In this document: positions 50,064-63,449 of the stretch, one piece after another
Numbering within the stretch: position 1 is the stretch's first letter
How the letters are laid out: the number at the start of each line of letters is the position of its first letter
Assembly: GCA_018907035.1 (NCBI GenBank)
Contig: JACCIC010000002.1
Span: 7,559,001-7,623,000 of the forward strand
Direction of reading: 5' to 3'
DNA length: 64,000 nucleotides
From: Sycobia sp. Sy_11
Taxonomy: Eukaryota; Arthropoda; Insecta; Hymenoptera; Epichrysomallidae
Position numbers and translations under genes: made by a program
The notes under the pieces: generated by a model
The model's input: the letters and a program-made list of their open reading frames with translations, nothing else
Told to the model about the DNA's origin: nothing
Database searches by the model: none

Positions 50064-50099
50064 GTATATATACATATACGTGTGTATATGTATATATAC
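50064..50099. repeat. Perfect 16-bp inverted repeat with 4-nt spacer
   Basis: GTATATATACATATAC, spacer GTGT, then its exact reverse complement. The 36-bp structure can extrude as a cruciform. The sequence is purine-pyrimidine alternating, so it probably arose from TA/TG slippage. Confidence 0.85.
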
Positions 50100-52343
50100 A
50101 ATGGCATAAGCCGAGGCAGGCGGTTGCATCCCGGAAGCGGTGAACCGTACACTATCATTCTAGAAATTTTCCAACAGCGAATTTCGGTATATCCGCGTAC
50201 GATATTTGGAATTTTAATCTAGGAATACGAACGGGAGGGAGAGGTGAGCCACGCCGCGGAAGAATTGCGCGGATAATATCCACGCGCGTACATTTCAATA
50301 GGCGCTCGGGCTGACGCGCGGAATTAAGAGGTCGACGATTCGAGATGGATTTTTCAGCAGCTGGGCTATTAAATCGACCACCTATGGTATGCGCGTGTGA
50401 AGTTTCGTACGAGTATTACACTCAATATGAGATTAATTTAAAAAATTATTACATAAATATTATAACCGAATAATAGTGCTATAAAAAAATTCATATTGTT
50501 AAATCTATTCTCAATTGAATATGCAGACTTCTATGAAATTTAATATACGCCTATATCGCGCGTATACTTGTGAAATCTGTATTAAATGTAAAAAAAAAAA
50601 AAATTATTTTTTGAAAAATCTATTTCCCGCAAGGAGTCGCCGCGGCTGGATGAAAACAGGCACTTTAAAGCTTAAAGTTTTCAGTTTTGAAGCTTTTTAG
50701 AATCTCTTTTTTTTTTTTTTTGCTTTCTTGCGGTATGGTTACACACGAGGCAACTTACGTACGACATTTCTTTTTTTTTTTAGTTGCTGTCTCTCGCTCC
50801 CTCGCTTTCTTTTTCTCTGACTTTTTTTTTTTTTTTTGCTGTGCGGCTTAGCGGTTTCAAACGCTTTAATGAATCCTCCGATAAGTGTCAGTCGTTACTT
50901 CTGTAGGATAAAAAGACTTTTTTTAACCTCAGGATTACTTTGAAGAAGAGCGGTCTGTCTCTAAACTATCAGCAAACCTATCGCCACTTTACAAATATTT
51001 ATGAAATTCACGACTAAATATAATTCGGATTCAGATGAGATATTCATTTCGCGTTCTTATTTAATGAAAATCGCCTCGGATTCTGGTGAAATTTTCATGT
51101 CTTATCCGTAGATAATTCTATCCAAAATAGGTACCGTGCATAAAATCGCATCGCAGATGATGAATTTGTTTTTCTATTGATTAGATTGTAATTAGATTGC
51201 GCCGACCGTACAGCAATCAACTTTAACGAAAACCTTATTCAAATCCCATGCGAGTCGCATTTTAAGATGTAATAAAAATATGACACTGCAGTCGGTTAAA
51301 TGTATATAAGTATGAAATTAAAATAAATTTAATTTAATGGTTGTTAAGAACTTAAAAATCTAAGAAAATTCATGTAGAATGAAAATAATTTAAGAATTTG
51401 GCCAAAAATCATTTCTGTCGCTTATTAATATAATAATAACTAGGAATTTGAGGGATACCTATTATGAATCGATAGAATTTGATTAAGATGCTCTGATCAG
51501 ATTCTGATAAGGAGTCTGCATGCGATTTCCTGTTGACTTTTGCCACATTTTTATATATTAATCGTATGCTATTTCCTCTTCAAGTTTACATTCAATACAA
51601 GTCTCTGATCGTTTATACATGAGGAACTATCAGGGAAAATTTCTTTAATTCATATCGGTAATTCTGTAATTGAACGAAACTATCGAATACATTTGCAAGC
51701 TTTATTTGCAATATTTTTTTTGTAAAAAACCTTTATAAATTAAATAAAAGAAATCTTATTTTTACCAAATAAATCTGTATGAATTAGAAGCTTAATAAAA
51801 AAAGCTTGCAATATTTTTATTTCTGCTCTATTTAATAATCTTTGTCTTCTGCACTTTTGCTCTAGTTTTGAGTTAAAGAAATAATTTTTCATAAAAAACA
51901 TAGTCAGAATTAATTACTAGACTGTCGGGTCCAACCACCTTTAATTTAATCAATAAATAATAGACACTCAATATGATTCAAAGAAGGAGCGCTGCAAGAG
52001 TGCGAACCTCCATACCTGTACGCACGTATCGGATATCTCTCTCAGCGCGCGAAACCCCCCCCCCCCGTCACCACACACCCCTGCAGTGAATCTGCGCCAC
52101 CCCCTCCCCTCGCCTGCTTAACGACCGCGCCCGCGGCGAAACGGCCCGCGAGGCACGAACCGAGACAGCGCGAGATTCACCGTCCGCGGAAAATGTCCGC
52201 GTATATCAACAACCCCCGCCACGAACACCCCGCCACCCCCCCCCCCCGGTAAAGCGCCTTACCGCACTGCCGCGTTTTATGCCCGATGCGCAGTTACGTA
52301 CGCGCGCGATATTATTCCCGTATTATATAAAGACGTTCGTATG
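50100..52343. other. Mixed unique sequence with T and C runs, no gene seen
   Basis: CpG-rich at 50110-50400, AT-rich with long T runs near 50710-50720, 50770-50780 and 50822-50837, AT-rich to 51980, then CpG- and C-rich from 52000 with C12 runs at 52055-52066 and 52236-52247. No coding signal. Confidence 0.5.
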
Positions 52344-52360
52344 TTTTTTTTTTTTTTTTT
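52344..52360 (+). repeat. T17 run
   Basis: Perfect mononucleotide run in CpG-rich flanks. Confidence 0.95.
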
Positions 52361-54564
52361 GAATGAACAGGTTGTTCGATTTTCGCCCTCGGCTCCCAAA
52401 ATCGAACAGCACAGGCAATGATCGGGGACGGCGAATGAGTCGCATAAATTTTTATAACGGCGCGCATTCGTGTCGGTTTTTCATATGCTGAGCAGTCATG
52501 TGCGCGATTGCGATTGTAACGAGCGCTAAAGGGTACTCTCAAATACTGGAAATATGCTGTATTCGAAGGGTCGAAATTTTTGAGACGACGAAATTACATT
52601 TATACGTGGAACGTTGCATGGGAATTGCAGATTTTTTAAGAAAATTACTCTTCAAAGTTGTTCAGAAGTGTGTCCGGTATTTTGTTCATTGTATTTTTTA
52701 TAATGATTCAAATTGCGTTATCTCTTATATTTTTATGTTTCGACTAAGTTGCCATGAAGTGTCGGTTGAGGCTCGACTGACCGTTTCTTTGCATATCGTT
52801 AATGATTCAACCGGCTCGAAAGGGGCCCTGACTGCCCGAACTCCCTTAAGGATGAGGAATTTCCGGAGTTAGGAATTAAATACGCTTGCACCGAAAATCC
52901 TAGTAAAATTTATTATTTCATAATTATAATTATAATTTAATTAATATATTAATAATCTAATTAATTGTAATCATTCAGTCGAAAATTGCGATTCTTTATT
53001 TAGTTTTTAATGCTCTGCAATGTGTATCAGTAACAAAAATACCGATCGCATCAAAATTATTATAGAATTTTGAAGACTGAAGAGTCATCAAAAAAAAAAA
53101 CAAAATATTTATGCAGATCAGAGTGTTTTTGTAGAATTAAAAATAAGTCTTGCAGTGTAAGTAGCTTCGTAAATTAAGCGAATGATCGTGAATTTCATAT
53201 CTTATTTGCTCGATATTTAGAATTTAGCGAATGAGACAGAGAGAAAGAGGGAGAGAGAAAGAGAGAACAATTTCCGGCAATCCGAACCAATTTCCATCTC
53301 GTACACACTTGGCGTACGTACAGACGAACGGCGTCGATTCAATAAAGTAATTCCCAGATCTCTACACAGATGATCCCCCGTTACATCGCCGTTCTATTAC
53401 GCAGTGACGTCGCTTTTCTTTTTCAACGTTTTCTTCTTTTCTATCGCAGTCCGAACAAATACGATAATGTAGAGGCCGCGTTCCGGCGGCCTATTCCATC
53501 GGCCTTCAACGAAGGCCACAGCTTGCAGTTTCAGTCTGGATTACACGGACTCAGCGGGCTGTAAACCAACCGCGCTTAGCTTTTTCGCGCCCATCTCACT
53601 TCGCTCGAGCGTCGCGTGAAATGAGAATGAAGAAAAGAAGAAAAAAAAGAAACATGCCGGATCGCGGATTGGCGACTAACAATTGCTCCGCTGCCAGTAC
53701 GTCGAAAGTTACGGCTCGCTGACAATGACGATAAGCGACTCTGTAAATATAATAAATACATCTATCGGGCCCGATTGATTCGCCTGATTAAAGAGCGGAA
53801 TCGCTGGTCCGCTGAGACGATCTGCTGCAGGCACGGTTTGCACCTTCGAGTCCGGATCGGGAACGACGCGCGTGCGTCTTAAACGAAACGAGACACGAAC
53901 GCACCTGTCCGCCAGGTTCGGACACCGGATGAATCGCTTTCTTGTTTCTTTCCCCATCCGCAGGACGGAAAGCCGATAATTCGCGCGCGGCGTCAATTCT
54001 GACTGGGGGGGAAAAAAAAAATCCATGCGGATAATGCAGATACGTTAGCTTCGCGCGGATCATGGGAGCGATCAACTCGAGATTCGACAAGACCAATTTC
54101 GTTCTAAGGGATTATTGTCGTTCGATTTTGTCGTACAACCTTACACGCACATCATCGATGGAAGCAAAGTTTGGTTTTAAACTCACTCGCAGAGCCGGTA
54201 TTACAAAATTCTCAGTCTATTTAACACGAACGATATAATGGAATTATACGAAAAGTCTCACATTTACTCTAATACTTAACGATCGTACGACTTCGCTGCC
54301 ATAATTCAATTGGATTCGAGCTCTCTTTACCCTCTCCTCGTCCTTTTGTACGATCATTGAATTTACGAAAGTATTTAAATTGCTTTGCAAATAAATGGCA
54401 AAGGAGCTACTCTTCAGTTTTTCAACGAAAAAATTAAGAGCGCTTTAAAGTAGATAAAAGCTGCCCCCCCTTCTTTTTTCTCATTACGCTTAAACGAACT
54501 TGGCAGTAAATTTCATCTCGAGCTCCATATCTCTCGTCCGTCGCGTTTTCGAAATTTACTCTCG

Positions 54565-54572
<8 letters not shown>
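52361..54572. other. Mixed unique sequence, no gene assigned
   Basis: A 124-codon plus frame (52498-52872) is open in balanced composition, but its product is unrecognised. AT-rich at 52870-53260 with an imperfect GAGA tract at 53231-53268. CpG-rich at 53280-54110, where two overlapping minus-strand frames (53709-54026, 53788-54096) are both open and neither can be preferred. Confidence 0.4.
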
Positions 54573-54605
<33 letters not shown>

Positions 54606-54650
54606 TCTCTCTCTCCCTCTGACTTTCTCTCTCTTTCTCTCTCTCTCTCC
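54573..54650 (+). repeat. CT-rich microsatellite
   Basis: Pure CT at 54573-54600 continuing as interrupted CT to 54650. Minus-strand frames across it read Arg-Glu repeats. Confidence 0.95.
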
Positions 54651-55984
54651 ATTCGCACCGAGACGAAAAACCGAAAAAGAGGGAGGAAGAGAAAAAAAAC
54701 GCTCGTACCAAGCGTAGCCGCCAGAAGGAAAGTTTCTCTTTATCGTCGGCGGACAAAAGAAGAAAAAGGGACGGGTCGCGCGTGGGAGGGTGGTGGGGGG
54801 CAGGGGAAGGTGAGGATTTTCCTTCTGGAGACGCGGCGTAACTAATGGAAATCGACACTTTCGGTAATCGATAAAGCGATTACGCGGAGGGCGAAGGAGG
54901 AGGCGCAAAGTTTCGGGGACAAAACTGAAAGAGAAGGCTAGAGTGGCGCGCGGAGAGGGGGGGGAGGGTGAGAGCTTTTAACTATCCCCACCTATGCCCA
55001 CCCGCGCGGCCGGAACGGTATGTAACTCTTTGTTAGGGCGCTTTAAAGCTCCTTAGCGGCGATCCCTGGGATGCTACCGGTGTGTGGGCGCAGTTCCGCT
55101 CGAGCGGCGCAACACGATCGCCGAAGCCACCCCCCCCTCCCGCCGTTAAACTCCCCTCGTCGTTATCTTCTCGTTCTTTCGTACACATCGATAATCGTTC
55201 GGAGGGCACTGTTGAAAAGTCGGCGCTAGTCGCCCCCCCCCTCCCCACTCTTCGGTTTGACACGAATATCGCCGGAGTCGCGAATCGGCGAATTTCTTTC
55301 GCGTTCGAGTTTAATTCACCGTAAGACGTCGTCTCCTAGACCTTCGTTATTGTTGAGTTTCGAAAACAGGCCCTTGAACGAATTCCGGAAATGTAATAAA
55401 AGCAATTCGCGTTATTCAGCTCGAGATTTGTTTATTTACGAGCCTGCCGCGCAAAAGAGGAAAACTCCGGCCGGCAAAGTACTGCGGCAAAAAGTGTTCG
55501 ACGCCAGTTTAGGCGTGTACACATAAATAGATATCCAAGAGAGCAGCTCTTTCTCGTAAACAGACCAAGCCGAATTTCTTGTGCTCCAGAGAACTTCTTA
55601 AAGAGCCCACATGACTCTTCATTATATATATATACACATTCTTTGTGCTATAGAAGGCACCGAGTTCTCAGCAGTGCTGGGATTATTACTTCTGAGATTC
55701 TCGAACCTCCAGGTGGGCATGCGCCGAGAGAGTAGTTTGACAAATGCAGAGAGAGTTTTATTCTATCCGGCGATGAGGGAGGGTGAGGGGGAAAGGTGGA
55801 GGAACGGGCAGATTGCCGCTTTGTTTGCATCCGCTTTTGTTGAAAACTGCTTCTGTTACCGGCACTACTACTTATCTGGCTGCTACTGCTGCCTATGTAG
55901 CGAGTAGGACGACGATAATAATTCACTTTGACGCCCGACGAATAGCGAGCGCATCGACTTCACCGGGAAACACAGAAAGAAAAC

Positions 55985-55986
<2 letters not shown>
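54651..55986. other. CpG-rich block, no gene assigned
   Basis: CpG-rich DNA with a G-quadruplex-type motif at 54784-54806 (G3-A-G3-TGGT-G6-CA-G4), C runs near 55128-55138 and 55223-55232, and overlapping open frames on both strands (55033-55263 minus, 55082-55324 and 55257-55526 plus). No domain recognised. Confidence 0.4.

Positions 55987-56034
<48 letters not shown>
55987..56034 (+). repeat. (TC)24 microsatellite
   Basis: Perfect 48-bp run followed by interrupted CT to about 56052. Confidence 0.95.
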
Positions 56035-56036
<2 letters not shown>

Positions 56037-56052
56037 ATGTCTCTCTCCCTCG

Positions 56053-57252
56053 CTTTCTTCCTCCCCCAGCTGCCTCTATTGGACTACGTCTGAAAAAGCT
56101 TCTGAAGATTGGACACGAGTGCCACTTTTAACGAGTCGCCTTTTTTGCTCAAAGGCAGAATTTTAATGACGAATTCTTCTGGGCTTGTTTGCTTTTTAGG
56201 TTATGTTTGACCCGGAATCCGTACGGACGCTTAACTGGCTTTCTTCGCCCGGCATAATTGCCCACTTTAATTATAAATTTAATCAATATTTCGTACCATG
56301 GCGAATGTCGAAAGTATTATGAATAAACGATTGTGCAGCTGTTTAAACCGTCTAGAAGATGAACTTCTTTAAACGGCATTCTTAAGACTTGCTGGAAATT
56401 GTTAGATTATTAACAACTTATCTGCGTATTATTGTAAAATAATATTTTCGATAATTACTCCAAAGTTCGATATTTGCGTTAAAAGAGCAGTATCTCTATG
56501 CAAGCCATCGACGATTGCCGTTTTAGTTTTATTTTTGTAATTTGTATACATTCATATCTACGCTCTTACAATTTTAGAACGAATCGATATATATTCCCCT
56601 AAAATTCTTCAAACCTATCGTGAGAATTTCAGAACGAGGTTTCAAAAATGAATTTTCTCGCTTCAATCTAGTTTTTCTATTTTTTGAATAGTTAAAAAAG
56701 TGTGAATATGTGTAAAAGTCCGTACAGAGAATTTGAAAAATAAGCTGAATTGCTAAACATTCTTAGTCGTTCATTTCTGAAAAGCATGATTTTTGTTTTT
56801 CTATTGAAAAGAGAACTAAATCTTAACTTTTTAATTTTTAACGATCTACGGAACCTATTTCTTCCATTGCGTAAAAATTTTTGGAAAAAAACGATTAAAT
56901 GACCTATAAAAATCATAAATCTTTCAACCCATAAAAATATCATTTTAAAATGATATTTCCTATTAATCTGATATTGTTATTACATTTGCATGAGAATATT
57001 TCAAAAACCCCTCAACTTAAAATTATTAAGAAATCGCATCTAGTATCTTAACCGCGTGCACTCCTTATCATCACGTCCTTAATGCTTTATGAATTGTAGA
57101 ATATGGATATTTAGCCCTCTCATCGGTACTGCTAGAAGAAGCTTCGCATATCATCGTATATCATTTCCGTCGGCACAACCGGATTAGTATATATTTTTAC
57201 ACGCAATCGGCCTGCCTCCATTTCAAATTCGTCCAGCGCTATAAACCATCTC
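56053..57252. other. AT-rich stretch, no gene seen
   Basis: Unique AT-rich sequence. An 83-codon minus-strand frame (56692-56943), rich in Phe/Arg/Lys, is unrecognised. Confidence 0.5.
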
Positions 57253-58020
57253 GCTCTCTCTCTCTCTCACTCCCCTAATCCTACCTGTAAGTCTTCCTCA
57301 AAACTCAAAAAGTTTCTCAAAATTTTCACCACCACCTGTACCCCAGCCCCCAACCGGCAAAAATCATGAGAGAACGTGACGCCCTGAGCGGCCCCGCCGA
57401 AACCATCGGACGCGGCGAAAATTATCGCGAGCTCGCCTCGGGCTCTGGAAAATCGTCAAAGGAGCGCGCGGCGTTGATTTACGAGCGGCCCATTAATTGA
57501 GCGAAGAAATCGGCGGATTCGCCGCGGGACGGGGGGATTGGCGGAGGAGCGGGGAGGGCCTCCCCTGGGCGAGGGGTGGGAGCGCGATTCGACGAGGGAA
57601 AATAAACGGGCCTTTCTCGGGTTATGCATTGCTTCCGCGCTAACGGATGCGCGCCAGCCACTATCCTCCTCCTCCTCCTCGTCCGCATCGGCACCGATCG
57701 CGAATTAACGATCAGATAAGCCGGGGGAGGGAGGCGCGAAATTACGAATCGCGAGCATTGCGAGTTCGTTTAGTTTTTGTCCCATTTTTTCCTTGGTTTC
57801 TGCCAAGGGAGTATCCGATAACGCGGCACACGGACTTCCGGGGAAAGTTCGCGATACGGGGAACAGATGGTAAAGGGAAAATTTGTGTTCGACGATCACG
57901 TTCGGCCGCGGCCGGCGCCCAGCCGTCTCCCTTGGCGCGCGTCTCGTTGCGCTCGGAACGTTTGCGATTTCGCTCATTTAGAGTTTGTTGGTAAAACTGT
58001 TGCTTCGCAATAGTGACGCT
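57253..58020. other. CpG-rich block, no gene assigned
   Basis: Short CT run at 57253-57268, then CpG-rich DNA to 58000 with overlapping open frames on opposite strands (57479-57694 minus, 57647-57994 plus, 57705-57977 minus). A short CTC-type triplet run lies at 57665-57679. Confidence 0.45.
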
Positions 58021-60700
58021 TTTTTTATACGTCGATGAAGAAAATTATCGAAAAATCCGAAAACCGTGACTATTTAATTGTGCATGAAAATACGATGCAT
58101 TAAATCTTGTATGCGACGTTGTTTCGTTGTATATTGATTCGTTGTTTTTATTTTTTGATAATAAAAAAATACACTGCTTTTTTAATTTCATCCAATGTCT
58201 CACGTAAATTTGAGCAGGTAAAATGCAGTCATTTGTAAATAAATTTTTATTATTATGTAACGATTTTGCATTTTGACACTCTAACTGAATAATGTTAATA
58301 GAAAGAGTATAATACATATTCATAGGCGAGCGAATAATTTTCAATCTCCAAAAAACTGTAAATTATTTGCCCTCTAAATATTTCGCCAAGGGATATCAAC
58401 GATTTAAAAAAAAAATCTAATTTAAAAACATAATTACTGACATACATTTGTTAACCATAAATATTATTTTCAATTGGGTTGGCTGACCAATGACAAACCA
58501 ACTACTAATAATATAGTGATTGATTTGACTTCTCATAGACTTTAATGTTAATTATACAGATAATCATATATATACATATACAATACTTTTTCATTATATT
58601 TTTTATACACAGGTATTTCTAGAACGACGAGCAATAATTTTTATGCACTACGTGTCAGCTGGAATATGTAAAACGATCGCGCACGCCTTGCACGTTTCCC
58701 CGACGCAACTCTACCGCGTGTACGCGGGCCGGCTCATAATTGTAATTCGTATCGCGAAAATGAAGCGTACCCTAAACATTATTGAATAATACCAACGCTA
58801 CATTTTGTGCCGATTGTGTTGTAGTTTTTAAGATTTTTCCTACCGCGCAAGACACGTTATCCTTTATTGTATTAGATATCGACGACAAGCAAATAAGAAA
58901 TTGTATATATTGTATGTATTCAATCTTCATCTAAGTTTTAATTTATAAAAAAGGCAGTTCAATATTACCTTCTAGATTTAAAAATGTGTTTTTTTTTTTG
59001 TCTAATATATTTAATCGAATCTATTCAATAAAAATTTCTAATCTTCGTCTATTACCATAAAAAATTATTTCAACTATAAAATCGAGAGTTATGAACGTCG
59101 ATTACGCTACCGTTCCAACATTCTCAAATTATGACAAAAATGAATAAAAGAAAAAAAATTACTGCCCTTATTTTTACCTGCAATATTATGGACGCTACAT
59201 TAAGCACGTCAGAATCTTCAAGGACCACGGATCGTTAATTTTATTATTGCCCTCGACTTATACATTAGTTCAAATCGAAGGAAATAAAAAAAAATAGAGA
59301 GAAATGCCCAAAAGCCGTACGTGCCCGCTTTGACAATCGGCTTTATAACCGCATGCTCGATAAAGGGGCGTAAAAGGGGCGAGCTTCCACGAATGAAAAA
59401 TATCGCCAAGAAATAATTCTGATTATACAGCGCATAATGATATAATGCAAAAAAGAGAGGGTCATTCGTTACATATAGATATGTATAACTGTCTCGGTCG
59501 CAGAGAGAAGTGAGCCCGAGAGAAACCGCGAAGGAAGGAATGATTCATTGCCAAGGAAGCATTGATTTTTTTTTTTTTGCTTTTCCAGAAGCGGTACACT
59601 CGAGGCCAGGAAACGTCTGCTTTATGACCCATGGAATTGACGTCGCGATTCGAGCTAAGAAGAAATTCCTTCAATTCAGCCTAATTATTTCGACTTGACA
59701 AAAGAATATTGAAGAAGCCGCCTTGGCGTGCGACACTAATAATCAAAAGACTACTTTTTCACAAGATTGAAGAATTGCCAATAGAAAGTGTCTTTAGAAT
59801 AATTTACTTTTTTATCCTCTTTTTTTAATTGCAACAACAGAATACTATTCTTCATTTTTTAATATCAGAGATTCATAAACTTAATGGATTTAATTATTAG
59901 AATTAATACATCTTTCTGCGGAATATTCTTTATCAAATAATTTAATGATAGTTTTAATTTTTACTGAAGCAATTATATATGAAAAATAAATGAGCAAATG
60001 ATTTATAAAGTATAAACCAAAAATTTATTCTACCTTCTAAATATTTATCTCAAATTTGACTGAAAGACTAAGCTAAAGAATAGTTCTCTCTATTTAGAAC
60101 AGAGCATTAAAAAAAATAAAGTAAAAGTAAATCAATGAATTATTGTTCACAACTCGACGTAGAATAAATAAAACATAATAAAAATCAATTGCAGACTAGA
60201 TAATTTAGGATGTACATGAAGGTATTTTCATGACTGTTTCAAATTTTTAAGTATAAGCTCCATAAAAATTTTTTGGATTTGCTTGGTGTCTGATTGACAT
60301 GAAATAATAATCAAAACACATTGTGTAATTATTTTCATACTTTTCATAGAGCTCTGTATTGATTTGCGCTACGATTCATTGTTTTATGTATTTTAATTTG
60401 TTCTGATAAAAAAGCTTGTTCGGTTAAAATTGAAATAAATAAATAGCGAAAATTCTTCCACCAAGAAACCTCGTATAATTTTCAATCTACACTTATTTTT
60501 GTTTGCAAGTAAGATTTATATCCGAACACGCCTCGCAATGGTCCATTGTTCTCATCCGTTTAAAATCCAGTATACGGACAATGATCTCGACGAATTCCAA
60601 TTATTCTAAAAAGAATGAAGAAAAAAAAACTACAACAAAATATCTCTCTTGGAAGCCATTTTCAACTCGGCGAACGAAAAATAAAATAACGGGCGTGACA
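58021..60700. other. AT-rich stretch, no gene seen
   Basis: About 2.7 kb of mostly AT-rich unique DNA with A and T runs near 58410, 58988 and 59570, and a small CpG-rich island at 58650-58760. No recognisable signal. Confidence 0.5.
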
Positions 60701-61029
60701 CGATAACTGCCGGGTGGGGCAACAAAAGCTGCGCATTAAAGAATGCGCTTCGTCGAGCGGCGAAACGAATTTTTTTTTTTCTTTTTTCGTCTTTCGCGTA
60801 ATGAATTTATTTACGTTATCCGGTTATAACGAAACAAACGGCAATTAAAGGAGAGCGAAACAGGGAGGGGGACGGGAGATAGAAAAAACGGTCGCTCAAC
60901 GCCTCTCGCTTTATTTACGCCGCGCTGTAACGCTAAAATTGACGCGGAGGAGGGCATAAAATTTATCTTCGCGGCGCGGTAGCGCTGAAACGCGAACGAC
61001 AGGCAGGGAGAGAGAAAGGGAGAGAGTGG

Positions 61030-61067
<38 letters not shown>

Positions 61068-61817
61068 GGGAGAGGGAGGCAGGGAGAGAAAGAGGAAGAG
61101 AGAATAGCTTCTCGTATACCTCGTTTTTTATGCTTTCTTTACCCCCGGAGCCATTCAGCGTTTTCTTCTCCGGCGCTTCCTAAACAGCGCAGCCTCTCCC
61201 CGGCCCGTTCGCGCCCGTTTCCAAGAGCCGCCTTTTACGACGGGACCCGTTGTTCGAGCCGCCGACTCCCCCCCCCCCCCGAGTCCCGTACGCCGCCCCG
61301 TTATAATTTACGCAAATAAAGGAAATCCAATAAAGAGATATCGGGAGGAGGCCCCGGGGAGCGATTCGACCCAGAAAGCAAATTTGACTAGACCTCCCGC
61401 GTCGCTCGAGCTAAGAGTTCGTAAAAATTGATTAAAATTTCGCGCCGCTCGGGCGGAGACGGAGGTGGTTTTTTTATTTTTTTGTTTTTTTTTTTTCTTT
61501 TTTTAATGAATTTAAATAGGCCCTCGCGCCGGCGGGGCAGCGACAAAAATAGGGTCAAAGTTGATAAGACAGCGTAGGTGAGGAAGAATTATAATAGCTC
61601 TGGCTATTCTCGGACGTGTGCTACTTGCGCGACGCGCGTGTTAAGCCACGGGGATTTTCGCGTCGATCGGTACGTGATTTCGGTACGATAATTTAAGCAA
61701 ACTAAACCACGGTCTTGAAACAAACGATTGTTAACAAATTATGCGTTAACATCTCGTTTATTGCAAGATACGCAGTTGATATTTCTGTTTGTTCAACAGG
61801 ATATTCATGCGCTGGTG
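60701..61817. other. CpG-rich block with AG array and C13 run
   Basis: CpG-rich DNA with AG array 61035-61064, a C13 run at 61268-61280 and T runs at 60770-60786 and 61469-61505. The frame 61026-61319 starts inside the AG array and is rejected. Confidence 0.5.
61035..61064 (+). repeat. (AG)15 microsatellite
   Basis: Perfect AG run within a longer purine-rich tract (about 61000-61105). Confidence 0.95.
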
Positions 61818-61841
61818 TTTTTTTTTTTTTTTTTTTTTTTT
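61818..61841 (+). repeat. T24 run
   Basis: Longest T run of the window. It could be the A-tail of a minus-strand retroelement insertion, but I see no element body to its right. Confidence 0.9.
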
Positions 61842-63135
61842 AAAGTACTGGCAAAGCCCAATGGACGGTGTACAACTAGTTAGCGAATGGAAAATTCAAT
61901 CTGAGGCCAATAAAATTTTCTACCCTGATATCGTACGATTGTATAACTGTGTAGAAACGCGTTACTTTTAGATTCAGTGATTAGCAATTACTTCCTTGTT
62001 TCAGGATACAAACATAAGCAGGCAACTAGATGAAAATATTAAATTAATTGAAAATTTAAGGTTTTTCTGATTTAAACGTGAAATTATCAATAGTAGATTT
62101 AACTGTTGCAGTTACCTATACGTAGTACAATTGTTGAGGAAGATTATTTTTCGAATTAACTATATATTTTACTAAACGAACTACCAGCTCGTGTCAGGAA
62201 ATGTTCTCGTACGTAGTACACGTCAGTGTGTGGTCGGACACCGTCTATTCTCTTCTGAGCTACGATTTATTATCAACTTCGACGCTATCCAAACTTCTTG
62301 AATCAGCGCCGATCATCCTTAGCCTCGGAAAAAAACTACTTTTTAACGAATAAAGGTAGAACGTTGCTCGTTTGCAGGTAAACGGACTGGGCGCGGATAG
62401 AGGCCACGGATTTTATCGATGGATTAGTTCGGCTCTATTTTTGATACTTAAGCAAATTATACCGATTGTAATAATTCCTGAGGCTTTAATTGCCTTTATG
62501 TATATGGATATAGCCGCGCTTACGGCAATTCGTATTTTCAGAAATATCTACCCAACACTGTAGTAAGCGATTTCTATATCAATTTGCATGATTTCTCTCC
62601 TTGCATTACGGCAATGTGGATGGATGTTGAAGAAATTCAATGAGCAGTAAATAACCAGAATATTTAACAAAAAATTTAATTTCCAATATAACGAACTGAT
62701 CTACGAACACAGAGACTAATATTAATAAAATTTAATACTTTTAGAAAGATTTCTATTTATTGTACGAATCTGTATTGATTTACTATAAGCAGAAACGATG
62801 AATATGAAAATTCGTTATTGCAGCTACAGTTCGTTGTATATGTGTATCGTATAAACCTGCTGAGGTAAATGAGAAATTTTTAATCTTAATATTACGTACT
62901 GTATAACCATTGAAATATCAAGAATCAGGTGAATTTTCTTTTTTTTTAAATTCTGCAATCACTAATATTTTTCTTGTACTTCTTTCCTGTAATTCTTATA
63001 CGAATGGAATTGAATTAAATCTTCGTAATGTACTGAATTTAATGATCCTACTATCCATAGTCATAATACAACTTATTATAACATTCGTGTATATCCGTAT
63101 TTATTCATATAATAATTTATTACGGTTCGGTTATC
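61842..63135. other. AT-rich stretch, no gene seen
   Basis: Unique AT-rich sequence. The frames 62372-62563 and 62910-63146 give hydrophobic products typical of T-rich DNA and are unrecognised. Confidence 0.5.
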
Positions 63136-63449
63136 TTTTTTCGTAACCCTAATCTTGCTAATACATAGCAATATTAGGGTGTGCATATATATATATATGT
63201 ACTACATGAAAGTGGCAACTCGTATTTAGGTTTGGAGCAACCGATCTCTGTTATTCTGAATATATTTAGTTAGTTTAATGTGTCGTTTATATATCTATGT
63301 GATTCGTCTTAATCTATGTATAACGTACTTTTTAAAATTATCAACAATTTATAGATCGTAAGTTTTATACTCTTTATTTTATGATAATATTATTTAATGT
63401 GAAATAAATATTTTGTAATCTAGATCGCAAGATTAGGATTACGAAAAAA
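63136..63449. repeat. Inverted-repeat-bounded segment (possible MITE)
   Basis: The left arm 63136-63158 and the right arm 63427-63449 are reverse complements with one mismatch in 23, bounding 314 bp of AT-rich DNA. Such arms with no coding interior suggest a miniature inverted-repeat element. However, no target-site duplication is visible directly outside the arms, and I know no family with this terminus. Confidence 0.55.
63146..63180. repeat. 35-nt hairpin inside the left arm
   Basis: ACCCTAAT, C, TTGCTA, loop ATACA, TAGCAA, T, ATTAGGGT: a 14-bp stem with one internal mismatch. It overlaps the left arm of the larger inverted repeat, so the same bases have two alternative partners. Confidence 0.7.

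Noticed and set aside
61818..61841. T24 run as the A-tail of a minus-strand retroelement
   Set aside because: No retroelement body or target-site duplication is visible beside it, and T runs are common in the region.
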